Of a stretch of DNA of 64,000 nt, positions 62,817 to 64,000 are shown one piece after another. Within the stretch, counting starts at the first letter, position 1. Each line of letters starts with the position of its first letter. A model generated the notes under the pieces. It saw only the letters and a program-made list of their open reading frames with translations, ran no database searches and had not been told where the DNA came from. Where the stretch lies: contig OZ026618.1 of NCBI GenBank assembly GCA_964020975.1, positions 33,345,949 through 33,409,948 on the forward strand, in the 5' to 3' direction. The position numbers and the translations under genes were made by a program. Source of the stretch: Hermodice carunculata (Eukaryota > Annelida > Polychaeta > Eunicida > Amphinomidae).

Positions 62817-63194
62817 ATGGATGAGAAAAAATTCCGGGAAGTTCTTGAGGATTGTTGGCAACAGATGGGAGTAAATTATCAGGCGACCAAACACCAGGAG
62901 CAAGCATTATTTAATGTTATTGTTGAGAAGAAAGACACTTTTGTAATTTTACCAACAGGCAGTGGAAAAAGCCAAATATTCCAACTAATACCTGACCTGG
63001 TGAAACGGAAAACGCCTATTCCAGCCAAACCTGTAGTAATCTTAGTTTGCCCGCTCGTAAGTCTAATGAAATCTCATCAGCAGGAACTGAGCAAGTTAGG
63101 GGTGTCGTCTTGTATTCTGGGTGAAGGTAACGACGGGAACATTTCCCGATCGCAATACACAGCACCCTGTTCCATTCTGACATCTTTTACTCCA
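62817..63194 (+). CDS. RecQ/DEAD-like ATP-dependent helicase, first exon (partial)
   Basis: The start codon at 62817 has a good context (AAAAAATGG). The 126-codon exon begins MDEKKFREVLEDCWQQMG and contains a Q-motif-like KHQEQALFNVI at residues ~24-34. Walker A is FVILPTGSGKS (~43-53), and motif Ia-like VILVCPLVSLMKSHQQELSKLG is at ~74-95. This order (Q/R-x-x-Q, LPTGSGKS, PL-x-SLM-x-x-Q) is that of RecQ-family helicases, which use ATP to unwind DNA. The exon ends in phase 0 at a consensus donor, GTAAGT (63195). The DEVH box (motif II) and later motifs are not in the window. Many invertebrate genomes carry numerous RecQ-like copies, some probably mobile, so this may be a family member and not the orthologue of a repair helicase. 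The frame is undamaged as far as it goes. Confidence 0.75.
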
Positions 63195-63200
63195 GTAAGT
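63195..63200 (+). promoter_or_regulatory. Probable 5' splice donor of the helicase-like gene
   Basis: CCA|GTAAGT, a full consensus donor, lies in phase 0 at the end of the recognisable helicase sequence. Reading through gives only 8 more non-matching residues before a stop. Confidence 0.6.
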
Positions 63201-64000
63201 CACAGATACACAAGCAGGTAAACCACGTTTGAGAAGGTGTCAATTGGATTACTCCCTTGGGTCCTCGACCTCGTGGAGTTATTTTGACTGCTGTGTGGGA
63301 AGTGACGTGTTGCTCGCATCTGATTGGACGACGCACAGCTCATTAATAATGCAGTAGGCAACTTTCACGATAAGCAAAGTACAATTCATTGGCCCAGCGG
63401 CGCCTGACAACGTTATCGCCAGGTCTGCTAATTGCCTCTTGAAATGGTATTGCGACACGGCCGGGCAGACTTTCGGTGGGGGCCAACACAGTGTATCGCC
63501 CCAAGAAAGTCTGCTTAGGAGGCAACCGTTTACAGACCGCCAGGTCAAATTTTAACTGAATCCAGAGACTTTCTAAATTCTGTTAAAGATATAATAGTGA
63601 AGTTAATTTGTGAATTGTCTCATTCTTTAATTATAACAGAACGCTACAATTTACCTACTCCTTCCTGGACCGATGTTACTTTTAATACAGGGTTTAATTG
63701 TTTTTTTTTTTTTTTTTTTTGCAAACTTGTAGCAGATGTAATTCACGACAACTGGTTATTGAGCCCGCTAGCGGCAGATCTGTTCTCGATCTTGTTTTTT
63801 GTGATTAATGACTCTGTAAATAGCATTGTACATAATATTCCGCCCATAGCTGCATGCATTCATGAGTGTCTCCTTTTGGCGACCAATGTCCAGCTCGGTA
63901 AGAACACTGCTTTTAAAAAAAGTCACATGTATATGGGATAATTCCAAGGTAGATGGTGACAAAATACATGAAAAATTATCATCTGTTGCCTAAGATGCCA
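63201..64000. other. Putative intron of the helicase-like gene
   Basis: No DEVH-box exon is found. Open frames on both strands (63279-63548 minus, 63597-63941 plus) have no recognisable product. A T-run of about 20 lies at 63701-63720. Confidence 0.45.

Noticed and set aside
63597-63941. 114-codon frame after the helicase exon
   Set aside because: No helicase motif; it includes a T-run coding poly-Phe and most likely lies in an intron.

Overview
This is a gene-poor, AT-rich stretch of animal nuclear DNA. It is full of microsatellites, decayed transposons and degenerate repeats, with only a few pieces of credible coding sequence. Host type is inferred from repeat content. The (TGACCTTGA...TCAAGGTCA) repeat ending in a GGGGAGACATAAT module, the Tc1-like, pogo-like and APE-type LINE copies and a RecQ-like gene start together suggest a lophotrochozoan, most likely a mollusc. 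I cannot prove this without a search. Only two stretches look like live host coding sequence. One is a 3.2 kb uninterrupted exon (6444-9656) with a CUB-like module and a C-type-lectin-like domain cut by a splice donor. The other is the first exon of a RecQ/DEAD-like helicase (62817-63194).

Layout. 1-6 kb: a LINE scrap, an 830-bp pogo/Tigger-like non-autonomous element with perfect 15-bp ends, and a long (TA)n. 6.4-9.7 kb: the giant exon. 10-25 kb: largely featureless, with (TA)n, (GTAT)n, a 370-bp A/C-only tract, a LINE C-terminal scrap at 16 kb and a Penelope-like RT scrap at 25 kb. 25.86-33.41 kb: a 2.45-kb unit in three direct tandem copies, the middle one a clean chimera of the outer two. 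33.9-34.4 kb: a tandem pair of tRNA-like SINE units. 35.67-37.36 kb: an end-to-end but broken Tc1/mariner element. 40.3-42.15 kb: a decayed copy of an uncharacterised, invertebrate multicopy protein family, cut by a T-rich insertion between 11-bp direct repeats. 44.2-45.08 kb: the palindromic 150/300-bp repeat. 48.4-54.9 kb: three fields of old degenerate repeats. 56.17-60.79 kb: an APE-type LINE with a second LINE nested inside its ORF1 and flanked by a 7-bp target-site duplication. 60.8-61.2 kb: a GC-rich patch followed by a perfect GGGTCC palindrome. 62.8-63.2 kb: the helicase exon.

There is no operon-like logic. The genes do not obviously work together, and the window mainly records repeat history. 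The strongest structural observations are the unequal-crossover signature in the 2.45-kb array, the frame-preserving LINE-in-LINE nesting, and the long intact exon of an unrecognised extracellular-type protein.
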